64,000 nucleotides of DNA from positions 1-64,000 of the forward strand of contig LUGG01000024.1 in NCBI GenBank assembly GCA_001683735.1. Direction: 5' to 3'. The stretch comes from Grifola frondosa (lineage: Eukaryota > Basidiomycota > Agaricomycetes > Polyporales > Grifolaceae). Made by a program: the position numbers and the translations under genes. The notes below the pieces were generated by a model that was not told where the DNA came from, ran no database searches, and worked only from the letters and a program-made list of their open reading frames with translations. Below, piece by piece: positions 44,030 to 55,888 of this stretch (position 1 is its first letter; each line of letters begins with the position of its first letter).

Positions 44030-44530
44030 GTAGTAGGGAACGATAATAATGCGGTGAAGATTCTCGGGATGTTGAGTGATGGTCCATGGCTAGTTTTCTG
44101 TTTCCGACACATATACTTATGTGCTTGAGTATATTATGTCTGCCGCACTTCCAAAAATACGTCCGCACAGAGTCCCGTGACTAGCGTACTTATACGTTGA
44201 GATCACATGTTGGAGATCGAGTTCACTTGAAGTTGACGTTGAGAACGTTGATCAACCAGCTCTCAGTTCCATACCGGAGTCAGCGAGAAGCCGAGAACTA
44301 ACGCTCCTTCCATGCAAGTTTCCAAACTTCCGCGATTCGCGACCAATATTTTACTCCTTTGCCTTTTTCCTCAGTGTTTAGTGAATGCAACTATCCTGTG
44401 GTTCGATGCGGCAAAACTCGATGTACAGCAAAGATCTGCTAGGTGATGCGCGAAGAGGTAGTCCGAGCGGTCAAGTTGATCGTCACAAAATGAAAACTGA
44501 ATTCTCGCAGTTCGTTCATACAGGACACCT
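44030..44530. other. Spacer between the two alpha-galactosidases
   Basis: It holds the promoter of copy 2 and possibly an upstream signal-peptide exon starting at 44313 (MQVSKLPRFATNILLLCLF). Nothing else was recognised. Confidence 0.4.
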
Positions 44531-47051
44531 ATGGCCATGATGCTCCTGACCCTAGTAGTGGCTACATTATTCTCCTATCGCACTGAATGTTTCGGGTTTT
44601 TCACTACGCATCCGACCGCATACGTGATAAACGATGATGACACGTTGGTCGGACGTCTTCCAGGTACGCTGTCGTTGAAGCCCATTCTGAACAGAGTCTC
44701 ATGTCTTTCCATGTGCTCAGTGATGGGCTACAACAGTGAGCAACCCGGATGATGCATCGGAGAAATTGCTGACTGTCATGTCCACCCATCAGCCTGGAAC
44801 GCGTACCATGTCTGTTTACATCACTTCTCAAATTTGATCTGCGTTAACATGACGAGCTTACTCAGTGCGACATCAATGAAACAATCATCTTACAGACAGC
44901 GCAGCTGATGAAGTCGCTTGGCCTAGCAGTACAACCTCCAACCTCCATCTCAACGTGGTCGTTCTGATGATCCTGCAGGACGTCGGTTACACTCATGTCA
45001 ATATCGATGACTGCTACTCCGAGAAGAATCGAAGCGCCTCCGGAGATATCGTCGCAGGTGGGTGACGCTCCGTGTCTCGGAGGGAGGTGGGTCATGCCGA
45101 CTAACATGCCGCATCCAGATAGGGTCCGTTTCGCGTCAGGCATGAACTTCTTGACCGATCATGTTCATGCTCTTGGGCTGTGAGCGCAGTTCCTAAACGT
45201 CGCTCTGTCCGCTGACTGACTGATTTTCTAGTAAAGCCGGCATCGTAAGATGCGAAAATCTATGTCTGTTCCTCACTGATTGTTGCCACACCACTCCAAC
45301 AGTACAGCGATTCTGGATGGTTCACTTGCCAGTTATACCCGGGGTCATTCCAAAACGAGGCAAGGTTTGTTACTGATTTTAGCAGGGGACGGATGCGCCA
45401 CTAATAGCACTGGAATCTCAGGGATGCGAAGTTGTTCCAAGATTGGGGTTTTGATTATTTGAAGTCAGCTGTTATCTTTTCTGACTGCCCCTGATGCTTG
45501 TCTTACGCGTTCTGTTAGATACGATAACTGTGCCAGTAAGAGGACTCTTTCCCCATGAATATCGGCGCCGACGTTCTAAGCGGATAATTACCAGTACCAT
45601 TCGACCAAATTCTCAGAGAAGGTATAGTTGGAAGTAAGCTATTGCCCGCAGCTTCATTTTATTCCATCTCTCAAGAGGTCTATCGTACATCCTTAGAATA
45701 TCAACGAATGGCGGATGCTATCAAGGATCTCGCTCAGTCCTCCGGAAAACCTCCGTTGATGTTCTCTTTGTGCGAGTGGGGTCAAGTACGTCGTACAGAA
45801 GTTTTAGATTGGATAGTTGGCTAACATTTTAGCGACAGGAGCAACCATGGTTCTGGGCGAAGCGATTTGGTCAAAGCTGGCGGGTGAGTAATATTATTTC
45901 CCCTTTATTGAAGAGACTGTTGATTCTCTGTTGGAGATTAGACTACCGGTGATATAGGTATATTAACTCGATATTGGACGCTGTTCTCTCTTACGAGCGA
46001 CACACATTTCAAATAGGACCGGAATGGTCGTCGATTGTCAGCATAATCAACCAGTGAGCAGAATCTTACAGCATTCAAGTCTGTAATGTCTCATATCACT
46101 CTCGATAGAAACTCCTTTATAACATGGGCATCTGACTTCTACGGACACAATGACATGGATATAGTGAGTCATGGCTCGTTCTCTTCGCATTTTCTATTGC
46201 CTGACTATGAGCGAACTAGCTCGAGGTGTAGGTTCATGTAGAGTTATAACGATGCAATAGAAGCTGATCATGCAGAATGTAGTGGAAATGGCGACCTCAC
46301 ATTCGAAGAAGCCAAGTCGCATTTCACTGCATGGGCCCTCATGAAGTCTCCTTTGCTCATCGGAACTGACGTGGGTCATTTCTGGAACCAACCACCTGTC
46401 GCTGATTTGCTGTCAGCTTTCCCATGCAACTCAAGAAACGCTAGAAATCTTAACAAACACAGAGATCATTGCTGTAAACCAGGATGATGTCGTAGGTACC
46501 AGCGTCAGCCCTTTCCGGTGGGGCATCAATGTACGTTTTCATGAAATCTCTGCGTGGTAACCTACTCTTTTCTGAGTCTACATCAGCCTGATTGGGTCAG
46601 CAACGCCACGCACCCTGCACAATACTGGAGTGGCGAGAGCAAGAATGGAACTGTCTTCATGCTTGTGTGTTACACCTTTATTTCCTCATTGGCCTTCTCA
46701 GTTGAATGCCTCCGACAGCTGAATACCATGGATGAACCGGCAGATATGTTTTTCAATCTGACTGAGTCTCCATGGATCAGAGCGGGTAGACAGTATGCCG
46801 TCCGGGTATGCTAGATTTTTTTTTCCAGTTTTCACGTAAGAAGTGCCAGGATTAATGATCTCTGCTAGGACCTATGGGCCCATACAGACAACGGCACCGC
46901 TATTCGAAATTTTACTGCAACAGCTGTTCCGCCTCATGGCGTGGTCGCACTGCTATTGAAAGATGCAGGCGACGAACCTTCTGGTATATATCCTCCGTGC
47001 GCGCGACCGGAGTGGTGTATGAACGAAAATGGTACGCTTTTCGATCATTGA
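44531..47051 (+). CDS. GH27 alpha-galactosidase, copy 2
   Basis: Same family and motif order as the gene before it: [45 protein letters not shown], the nucleophile in FDYLKYDNC (about 45450-45540), and the acid/base Asp in SWRTTGDIGPEW. Later come [26 protein letters not shown] and the C-terminal beta domain with WAHTDNGTA and [20 protein letters not shown] chose the ATG at 44531, which gives a hydrophobic leader ([14 protein letters not shown]); an ATG at 44313 opens another signal-like sequence in a different frame and could be used with an extra exon. No frame break was seen. Differences from copy 1 in the active-site neighbourhood (TTGDI against TTNDI) could tune specificity. Confidence 0.88.
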
Positions 47052-47278
47052 AGTGCGCCGGTCATATCAAGTCACTGTCGAATAACCCTGTACATTAACG
47101 TTGTTATTTGTTGTAAAATATACTTCTTTGACATCTATACGACAAATTCATATACCTTTGTCGCGAGTCGCAAAGAGCTGTTTTTGTGCCAAGTTCAGGT
47201 AAGTTCAAATTTGGGTTAAGATGTGACGTGTGTGACGCGGTAGCGGAGTTCGAACAACCTTTGAAGTCGACGACCACG

Positions 47279-48701
47279 ATGATGCACGGTGAGCACAACG
47301 GTGTTTTTCTCTCTTCGATACTGTGAGCTAATGAGGTATAGGACTTGTTGCCTACGACGACGACGACCAAAGCGACCACGGTGACCACAATCTCCCCTCA
47401 ACGTCCAGCGCGCAGTTGCAGAAATCTAACATTGATGTGAGAGCATTTATCGCCGAACCCTACATCCCCCGTTTCCCTCTTTGCTCGCTCTTTCTTCCGT
47501 TTGGGTCAGGATAAACCGCTCAAGTCATTCTCTAACGCGACGTCAGAATGTAAGCAGCTGTCCATGCTCTACGCCTCGTTTTTATTTGCTCACGTCACTC
47601 CCGTGCTAGCCCCGCACCGAGCAACCCCCGCAAAACCGCAAGTCATCATCAGACGTGCGGCACACATCAAGCCACATCCGCGTGCTCGCCTGTCTGACGA
47701 CCAACATGACGAGTCGATTACGTCGTCCGCCCAGGACGCACAAATGACGAAGCTGTCCGAATCCGTGGATACTGCGAGTTTAGAAGAAGAAGACACAGAT
47801 GCCTTAGATGAGCTGACGCGCATACGAAAATTACTTCGACCACCGCCCATACCAGGATTGGATGACTGGGGGATTCCACCAGAACCCACAGGGCCATGTG
47901 ACGAGGCCATTGAGGTTTGCCTTTCACTGGATCTGATGTGCCAATATTTCCTCTAAGATCATTGGTCAATCAGGCGAAACTGGTTCAATTTCTGGCTCTG
48001 AAGAGGGACCCGGTGAACCCGAGGCATTTTCAACGACTCGCTTATGTCGAACAGGTCCTTCCGCAATCCCCATCTATATGCGAAGCTGGTGGAGTTCGTA
48101 GATGTTGACGAGCGCACTACAAACTTTCCAAAACATATATGGGCCCCACAGACGTCAAGGAAGAGTGGTATGCAGGTCGAATCGGTACGTGCACACAGTC
48201 TTAGCTGTGAAGATATAATGTTCATGCCTTCCCGCATCGTATGGTATTCCTTGCCCTGGCTTGTTCTGTCTGACGACTTTTATTACTGTCCTATGGCGAT
48301 TCTTGACTGGGTCGGCTTGACGTTCCTTTGTCTACTCGGGCCACTCGGCGCCCGCGACGTAATCTGCATCGGGGCTCGGATACATAATCACAACGCCTGG
48401 GAACTCTTATTCGTCCTCCTTACTCAAAGCTGAATACCAGAAGGCTCGTTCGGAACAACAAGCCGCCGCCCAAAGTAGCGGCAAGCGGACACAGATCGAT
48501 TTTGCCTCGTCTTCTTCCTCCGCGCAAAAATCGGCCAAAACGTACCATAGCAGCAGTTCTCACCGTCCCACTTCGAAGGAAGCTGCGGAACTTGGAGGTG
48601 GGAGGCAGAGCCGGTTCCAGCCGTATGCTGGTACCCAAAGGCATGGTGACGCGCTTGGGAGCGGTTATGGGAAGGGCCGCGAGCGGAGTCGGTGGGGATA
48701 A
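47279..48701 (+). CDS. HCNGP/SAP30BP-like protein
   Basis: Exon 1 is only ATGATGCACG (47279-47288). After an intron with a TAG acceptor (about 47342) it continues [17 protein letters not shown], a start typical of the HCNGP family. The middle is acidic, with an [22 protein letters not shown] segment (about 47845-47912). The conserved core [32 protein letters not shown] lies at about 48045-48145, and the C terminus is Gln/Ser/Gly-rich, ending RSRWG. HCNGP proteins bind the SAP30 corepressor and act in transcription and splicing in animals; the fungal role is inferred only. Introns are short GT-AG, and the stop is at 48699-48701. No frame break was seen. Confidence 0.82.
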
Positions 48702-50857
48702 TTAATGTTCTGCAACTTTTTAGGCTTTATGTGATATAAAATGTTCTTTTCTTGATCTTGCTTTATCAGTTCCGCGATCATCACATTTATTATGAATGTC
48801 GCCATGCAGCTGAGGTGCATGCATGCACCTCATAACCCATATGGGTTACCCCATCTGGGCGAACGCGCCTTGGTGAAACAAAGGAATCGGGCGTGAAATG
48901 CTGGGCCAATGTCTGCCACAGTGCCACTGTCAAGGCTTCGCATGATCATCATCAAGTTATGATTGCGGGAAATCGAAAGCGGCGATATCAGCCCAATGTC
49001 TGTCCGCTCGGCAGTATCATTGCGAACGAACAACCGAGCGGTGGCTATATGCATACCTAGCAATGTCGGCTCATGTTTTCTCGATCCGACAAAAAGTGAT
49101 GAACGTCGAATTGACGAACAAACCAGGCACAAGCTAGAGTGAGAAGGGATATATGCGTTTGCATATAGCGACATGGGCGCCCGAAGAAGGCCACACGTAT
49201 TGCACATTGTTGCATCCTATGGTAGAAGTTCAGCGATTTTTTGCGATAAGATTAGCACATGTAATCGGATGCAAATTATTATGACTGCGTTACCTATCTG
49301 GATGGAAGAAAGGCGTATTCCTGACGAGATTCAGACGGGCCTATCTGGTTCTCGATCCAAGGGCACTGGACCCTGTCAAATAGCGCAATGGTGCAAGCGG
49401 CCTGATACGATAGCACCTGACTGCGGGAGCTTCGCGGACTGTGCAGTTGTGTTTCGCTGCTAGAAGCGAGCTTTGATAGGATTAGCATGTAAAGAGCGAC
49501 GAGCGAGTCTGGGCTTAATTACCAGACGCGCAGCTACGCGCAGACTCGATCCGCACAGGAGGAGTGGAAAATGCTGTGGTGCAGAGAGCGTGACCTTATA
49601 CTGAGAGTTCACACGCCACTATTGATCAGATGAGGAGTGAGATATGATGGATGCTGATAGGTGATGAGCAGGAAAACACCATAGTGGCACGGTGCGAGGC
49701 TAGTCTTCGAAAACGCTTGGCTTGTGTATTTATGGATGGTGAATCGGCACGAGTGCGATTATGGGGGATGCTGCTGTACACGAGGGGGTTGGACGATGAG
49801 GAAAAGTCAATGGAAGGGAAACAGGGATCTGGTAAGGGAGGGAGACGGTGAGTAATGAGATCTGATGGTGTGGGAGAAGGAGGGCCGAAGCAGGGTGGAG
49901 GGTGTGCATGCCGGTTGTGAGTGGGGGAGGATATATATGTGGTAAACTATCGCAGAATAATGCGGGCAGGAGGACACACACGATGTCACGGAGTACTGGG
50001 AATATCAGACGAGGGGAATTCGAAGCGGGAAGATACTCCAGGCCACAGGAAGCCGGCCTTTATTTAGACAGAGAAGACGACAAGCACTAGTGGCTTCGAT
50101 AGAGGCTGGGCCGGAGTAGCCTGCACACACGCGGACGAAGTTAATGGGTGATCAGAATGGCATGTAAGGTGCATGGTGCTGAAAGATGCTCTCCTGTGCT
50201 CTCTTCCGCCATCAAGACGACCACCAGTTGATTGCCATTGCGCCATGTTGCTGCCGCTCGCAATGCAGTCGCGCATGCTCATGTCAGAAGTGAATATCAG
50301 AAGTCGAAGCAGGACATAATCTGTGGGTATCTTTGAACAGCCTGTACCCTTCTGTGCCTGTCCGAAGTTGGTATAGCAGCATTTCTGCATCAGGGTGAGA
50401 TTAAACTCTGAGTGCGCACGAATAAACCGGAAGAAACTCTGATCAATATAATCAATATGTGAGTGGCAGTCGCTAGCGGCGAAGGCGAAGCGACCAGCTT
50501 GGCGTTCTTTGACGCCGGATTGACGCCCAGCGGAAGGACACGGCCGTCGATGAATCAAGAGTCCGGCCAAAGCTGTGACAAGCTCTGACAGATGTCACGA
50601 AGCTGTCACAAACATCGGATCTGGTCGGCGTCGAGCGTCATCGTTCCAATTTTGAATGCTTCCATATATGGGCAAGCCGGCGGTATGTCCGTGAGAGAGA
50701 TAGATCGGGAGATGTGTTAGTTGCCACGTGGAAAAGAAGAAATGACAGGGTTGTGCGGGAGGGGTCCGACTCTTAAGGCTGGCCCTCGGCGGCAATTCCC
50801 TTCTCCATCCATTCCAACTTCCTCATCATCGCCCATCCGCTCGCTCTCTCCCAATCC
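48702..50857. other. Long intergenic stretch before TUP1
   Basis: No gene was recognised. The minus frames 49207-48830 and 50570-50064 lack domains. A purine-rich zone lies at about 49800-49940 and a pyrimidine-rich leader at about 50795-50855 just before the TUP1 start. Its length suits a strongly regulated promoter, but no motif was identified. Confidence 0.45.
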
Positions 50858-53800
50858 ATGTCCTCCTCCATATACAATGTGTGTTCCCCCCTTCATTTTC
50901 TCCAAATGTATTCCCAGCTAACTATCTCCATTTTCTCAGCACAAACATCTACAACCAACAGGCGCCGCTACTCAGGGCCCTTCCCTCCAACAACACCATG
51001 CCAGGCTCAACGACTGCTTCGACACCATCCGTCAAGAATTCGACGTCGTCGCCCAGGAGCTTAATCTCATCCGGGGTCAGCGCGATGAGTTCGAGAATAA
51101 AGGTTTGTCTCATTCTTCCAGCATCAGGCACACCTCATCACTTACGCATACCCCACTGACAACACCTCAGTGACCGGACAAGTCAATGAACTTAATATCA
51201 TTCGCCAGTCTCTCTACGAACTCGAGACCCAGCACGGAAAATCCGTCAGCAGTACGAAGACGAGATCCGCGCCCTCCGTCAAGAGAATCACGCTCTCCGC
51301 CAACAAGGGCGCGAGCCCCTCGGCCTTGCCTCCCTAGGTCGTGACCGCGAGCGAGAACGCGAACGTGAGCGTGAACGCGAGACTCGTGAGCGAGAAAGAG
51401 AACGAGATAGGGAGCGTGACAGGGACCGCGAGCGTGAGATGGCAATGCCCCCTGGGATGGGTGGAAGCCGTGGCGAAGCTCTTGGCCGTGATACGTTGGG
51501 TCTAGGACGTCCTGCAGTGGGAGTTGGTGCTGGTCCCCGCCCGGTCCTTCGAACGAACCCCTTCTCACCCCGCATGCTGGACCTGTCGGACTTGGAGTTG
51601 GTGCAGGGCCTGGAGGTGGGGGTGGTGGGTACGCCGATTCCTTTTACCAGAGAGGTGAACGCGAAAGGGATAGCATGAGGGAGCGGGATCGCGAGAGAGG
51701 CGGGGAGCGTGACAGAGACCGCGACCGCGATAGAGAGCGAGATGGGAGAGAGGTGAAAAGGATCAAAACGGAGCGCTTGAAGACAGACAGACCCGGTACG
51801 TCGTTCCTTCTTGTTCATGGGGTGTCATTCTTAACTTTCCGCCGCCTTCCCTTTAACTTTCTGCTATGTTTTCTGTGTGCATCTTCCTATCCAAAGATCC
51901 TTTCTCGCCATCTCCCGCGCACCCACATCCACACCACCCACACCAATCCATCTCGCTTGGCCCTGTCCCGCCCTCCGCAAACGGCGCGATGCCACCCACG
52001 CCCTCTGCGCAGCCTCCCCGCCGCCAAATACATCTGCCAGCACAGGTCCGAACGGGAGCTCGACTCAAGTGCCAAATCCGAACGGGCAAGGTGTAACGCC
52101 TAAGCTTCCTCCTGCACCGAGTGCTGGTCCACCACCTTATCCCGGAGGGCAGCAGCAACAGACACAACAACAGCAACAGGGAGGCGGATCGGCACAGGGA
52201 CCGGGTCCAGTGCTGGGCGCTCAGGAGGGCGCGGGACAGAATGGTGTTGGGGGTGAGTGTAGTGCATTCACGCGCTCGTCTTTTTGCTTCTCAGATTGTT
52301 TCTATCGATGGATATCCATACTCACTTCTTCCCGCGTCTTCAGGCAGCCAACCATACCCTCAAACGCCTACTGCATCTTCTGAAGTACCTCCCCCGCCAC
52401 CCGTTGACCTGAGTATGGATCCACACTCCGTTCCCCCGGAGTTGAAGAAAGAAGGGAGCGACTGGTTCGCCGTGTTCAACCCGAACGCGAGTGGTTCAGG
52501 GACTCCTGGTGGGAGCGGGAAGCGGACGCTGGATGTGCAGCTGGTACACACACTCATGCATGAGAGGTGCGTCGTCCTGTCTTCCATCTACACCTTGCCT
52601 TCTGAGGTGAAGCGCACAGCGTGGTGTGTTGTGTGCGGTTCTCGGCGGACGGGAAGTACCTCGCGACGGGATGTAATAGGACTGCGCAGATCTATGACAC
52701 GAAGACCGGGCAGAAGACTTGGTATGTGTGTATTCGCTTAGAGCGTAGTTTGTGCGCTGATATTTTTCATACAGTGTTCTTGTAGACGAGGGGCTAGCAA
52801 GACTGGAGATCTCTACATTCGGAGCGTGTGCTTCAGCCCAGACGGGAAGTATCTCGCCACTGGTGCAGAAGACAAGCAAATCAGGGTGCGTCTGCCTTCC
52901 TCCCCTGCCACATGCCTTCCCCTTCCTCGTTATCTTCACCGCTTCGCCTTCGCCTTTTCTCGCACGTTTGTCTGCAATGTTCTGACACACACGTGATTCC
53001 AGATCTGGGACATCGCGAAGAAGCGCATTCGTAACGTATTTGAGGGTCACCAGCAAGAGATCTATTCTCTCGACTTCTCACGCGATGGTCGGCTCATCGT
53101 GTCCGGCTCAGGAGACCGCACCGCGCGCATCTGGGATATGGCGGACGGAAGCACGAGTAAGATCCGTGCGTACCTTTCCTTCTCGCTCGCGACTCCGTTC
53201 ACTGATCTCCTCATCTTTTGCAGTGACGATCAACGAGCCGGACTCGGTCGACGCAGGCGTGACCTCTGTGTGCATCTCGCCTGACGGACGACTTGTTGCG
53301 GCGGGCTCGCTCGACACGATCGTGCGCATCTGGGACGTGCAGTCAGGCCAGCTGGTCGAGCGCCTCAAAGGGCACCGCGACAGTGTGTATAGCGTCGCCT
53401 TCACACCAGACGGCAAGGGGCTTGTGAGCGGGAGTCTTGACAAGACGCTCAAATACTGGGACGTCCGCCCGATCCTCCGCCGCGCGGATGGGCCTGCCGG
53501 CGCGGTCGTTCCGGTCGGCGCGGCGAAGAACGGCGTGAAGGAGGGCGGGGAGAAGGGTAGCCAGTGTACCATGAACTTCACTGGTCACAAGGTACACTCT
53601 CTTCACTGATTGGGTTATGACGTACTGAGATGTGGTTGATAGGACTATGTGCTATCCGTTGCCGTGTCGCATGACGGGCAGTGGGTTGTATCCGGTTCCA
53701 AAGACCGCGGAGTACAGTTCTGGGACGCGAAGACTGCCGTAGTACAGTGCATGCTGCAGGGACACAAGAATTCTGGTGGGCATCTCGGCGTTCCATTACC

Positions 53801-53964
53801 CGCTTTCACTGACAACGAGTTCAGTGATCTCGATCGATCTAAGTCCAGCTGGGAGTATCTTGGCTACTGGCAGCGGGGACTGGCAAGCGCGAATATGTAC
53901 GTCTACCTAGCTTAACACTATTTTTCGTACTGATTCTCCGACAGGGAGCTATACCGCCCTATGA
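50858..53964 (+). CDS. TUP1-type WD40 transcriptional corepressor
   Basis: The general corepressor scaffold Tup1 forms a tetramer and works with a Cyc8/Ssn6 partner in the nucleus. Exon 1 (MSSSIYN) joins HKHLQPTG..., then the tetramerisation coiled coil [47 protein letters not shown] (51010-51235). A basic/acidic RE/RD repeat (51346-51440, 51690-51750) follows, with a [13 protein letters not shown] segment, Pro/Gly/Gln-rich linkers, and DWFAVFNP (about 52461). Seven WD40 blades then run from about 52620 to the stop at 53962-53964, e.g. [21 protein letters not shown] and [23 protein letters not shown]. Three single-base frame breaks (about 51240, 51540, 52020) sit at A- or C-runs; the WD40 part is intact. 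No other copy is in this window, so a read error is the likeliest cause. Confidence 0.92.
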
Positions 53965-55888
53965 GTCTCGCCGTCCGCCGTGCACCTTGCCTAATGTCTC
54001 ATCTATTCACTGCTATCGCCCACACCCAGTCACTGCTATTTATCCTCTAATCTCATCTCACTGGTGTACGCGGAAGTACGACCCATCTCGGCCCTGCCTG
54101 CCTCCGCATTGTTTTTTTGCTTGTCTAACCCTGACCCGTGTGTAATCAGAACCAAGTGTGTGTGAAGTAACCGTCAAGCTGTATTCCCACCCGAACAATT
54201 CCCTATCCACCGCGACAAAATCGCGCGCCCGCTTCTATTCCTTGCGACACCCCGCTGCCTTGTTGTGTGTGCGCGTAGATGCTTGTGCTATGCTGTAGTC
54301 TGTATGTATATAGGTATACCCTGTCTTGTCGGGAATAAAAGTAGATATATGTGTGTATATTGTTTGCTGCGCTGTGAGCCAGCACAGGGACGTTTGGATG
54401 CGGAGGCATCCCGCCTATGGAGGCTGACTGTAGAACGTTTTTAAAAGTCCAAGCGCGATCGACAACATTAATTAATACAGATTGACCAGTGCATCGCGAT
54501 CTGCTTCGAGATCCTGCCTCATCAGCATATCTTATTTTGCCTCCGGCCTCACGAGGTCAAGTTTCAGTAAGTATCGTGCACTCTAGAGCAGATGCAACCA
54601 CCAACTTGGTACTTTAACTCGTGATAGCTATCATGTCTTAGAATCGAGAGCCTCTTTGATTGTGCCTTTCTCGCTCATCCAAGACAAACCTCAGTTTTCA
54701 GGCGCACTAAACAGTCCTTACGGTTCAATGCAGACCTTTCCGCAGCTTTTGGTCATATATCCCTTGGATTTGCGCAGACGACCAATTTCAGTATCGCACT
54801 TAACACGGTATGTCTTTTTCCTGCCTTAAGATTCCAGCGCACCAGCTAACCAAGTCGGAACTTCGCCAATTCGCATGTGTGTTGAAACAACGCGCATAGA
54901 TGACATCTTCTACTATCTAAACTCTGTACTCGATCCACATGCAACTCGAGTCACGGTTCAAGGTTGACTAATTCCGACAGCTGCGACCCCGCATTTATAG
55001 CGCTTGGCTTATTGCCTCAGGATAAAGTCGAATCATTCAGAATCTCACATACAGTGGACGCGGACTATAGATGGATCAGAGTGTCTCAGATAATAACTTT
55101 CTTCGAACTATGGAAAGGCTCTGTGTTGCGCACAGGCTACCACGGTTAGTACTGAACGCTTCGGTGGGATAGAACAGCATATTCACATTGTAATTAATAC
55201 GCAGGCAGTAGATTGACCATACACATCTACGGCGGTTGGAATTCTGGTCCGACCTTATATCTCCAACAGTCTTGGTCCAAACGTTGACGATACTTACACA
55301 AATCACACCCTGAGGTATCCGAGCTGAATATTTTTGGTCTCATTGACTTTTTATACGGTCCTATCGCGGAAACCATTCTACCGCTTGCCCATCGTGAGCT
55401 TTCCCCCTCACGATAGCTGCTTGGATGGCATCGAAATTTGGCTGACACTGCACAGAGCATCGAAAGCTGGATGTCCAGAACTCGCGCTCGAAGAACCTTA
55501 CATGCGAATAGGCGAAGAACTTCATCCTGTGCTCCAAGTCTGATTCAGTGTTCTAATGTGATGCTCTCAACGGGATCATCGCATTCTTTCACTGGTGTCT
55601 ACGAGTTTGGACGACTACAAACCCGTCTAGATATAAGCTACGTTCGTGGCGTACGAGATCCTATATTTCTGGACGATACGATAACCATTCTCATATTTTT
55701 CTTAGTGGGTCAAAACTCGTTCCGCACAGAAGACATACAGCTACGTCGAAAGAGGGATCCTTCCAGTCATAGGACCGTGTGAGTGTCTGCCGCGTAAACA
55801 GCCGTCACTATTCGGCGTCAAACATCTGGTTCCGGATCGCCACGTTCGAGCTCATCTTTGCATAAAACCTTCATAGTTCGTATAGCTC
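53965..55888. other. Intergenic stretch, possible decayed gene
   Basis: Frames 54964-55149, 55334-55543 and 55438-55782 carry coding-like stretches (FRISHTVDADYRWIRV, GPIAETILPLAHRELS...) without a domain I recognise and without a consistent splice path. They could be a relic of an F-box or LRR-type gene. No promoter was identified. Confidence 0.35.
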
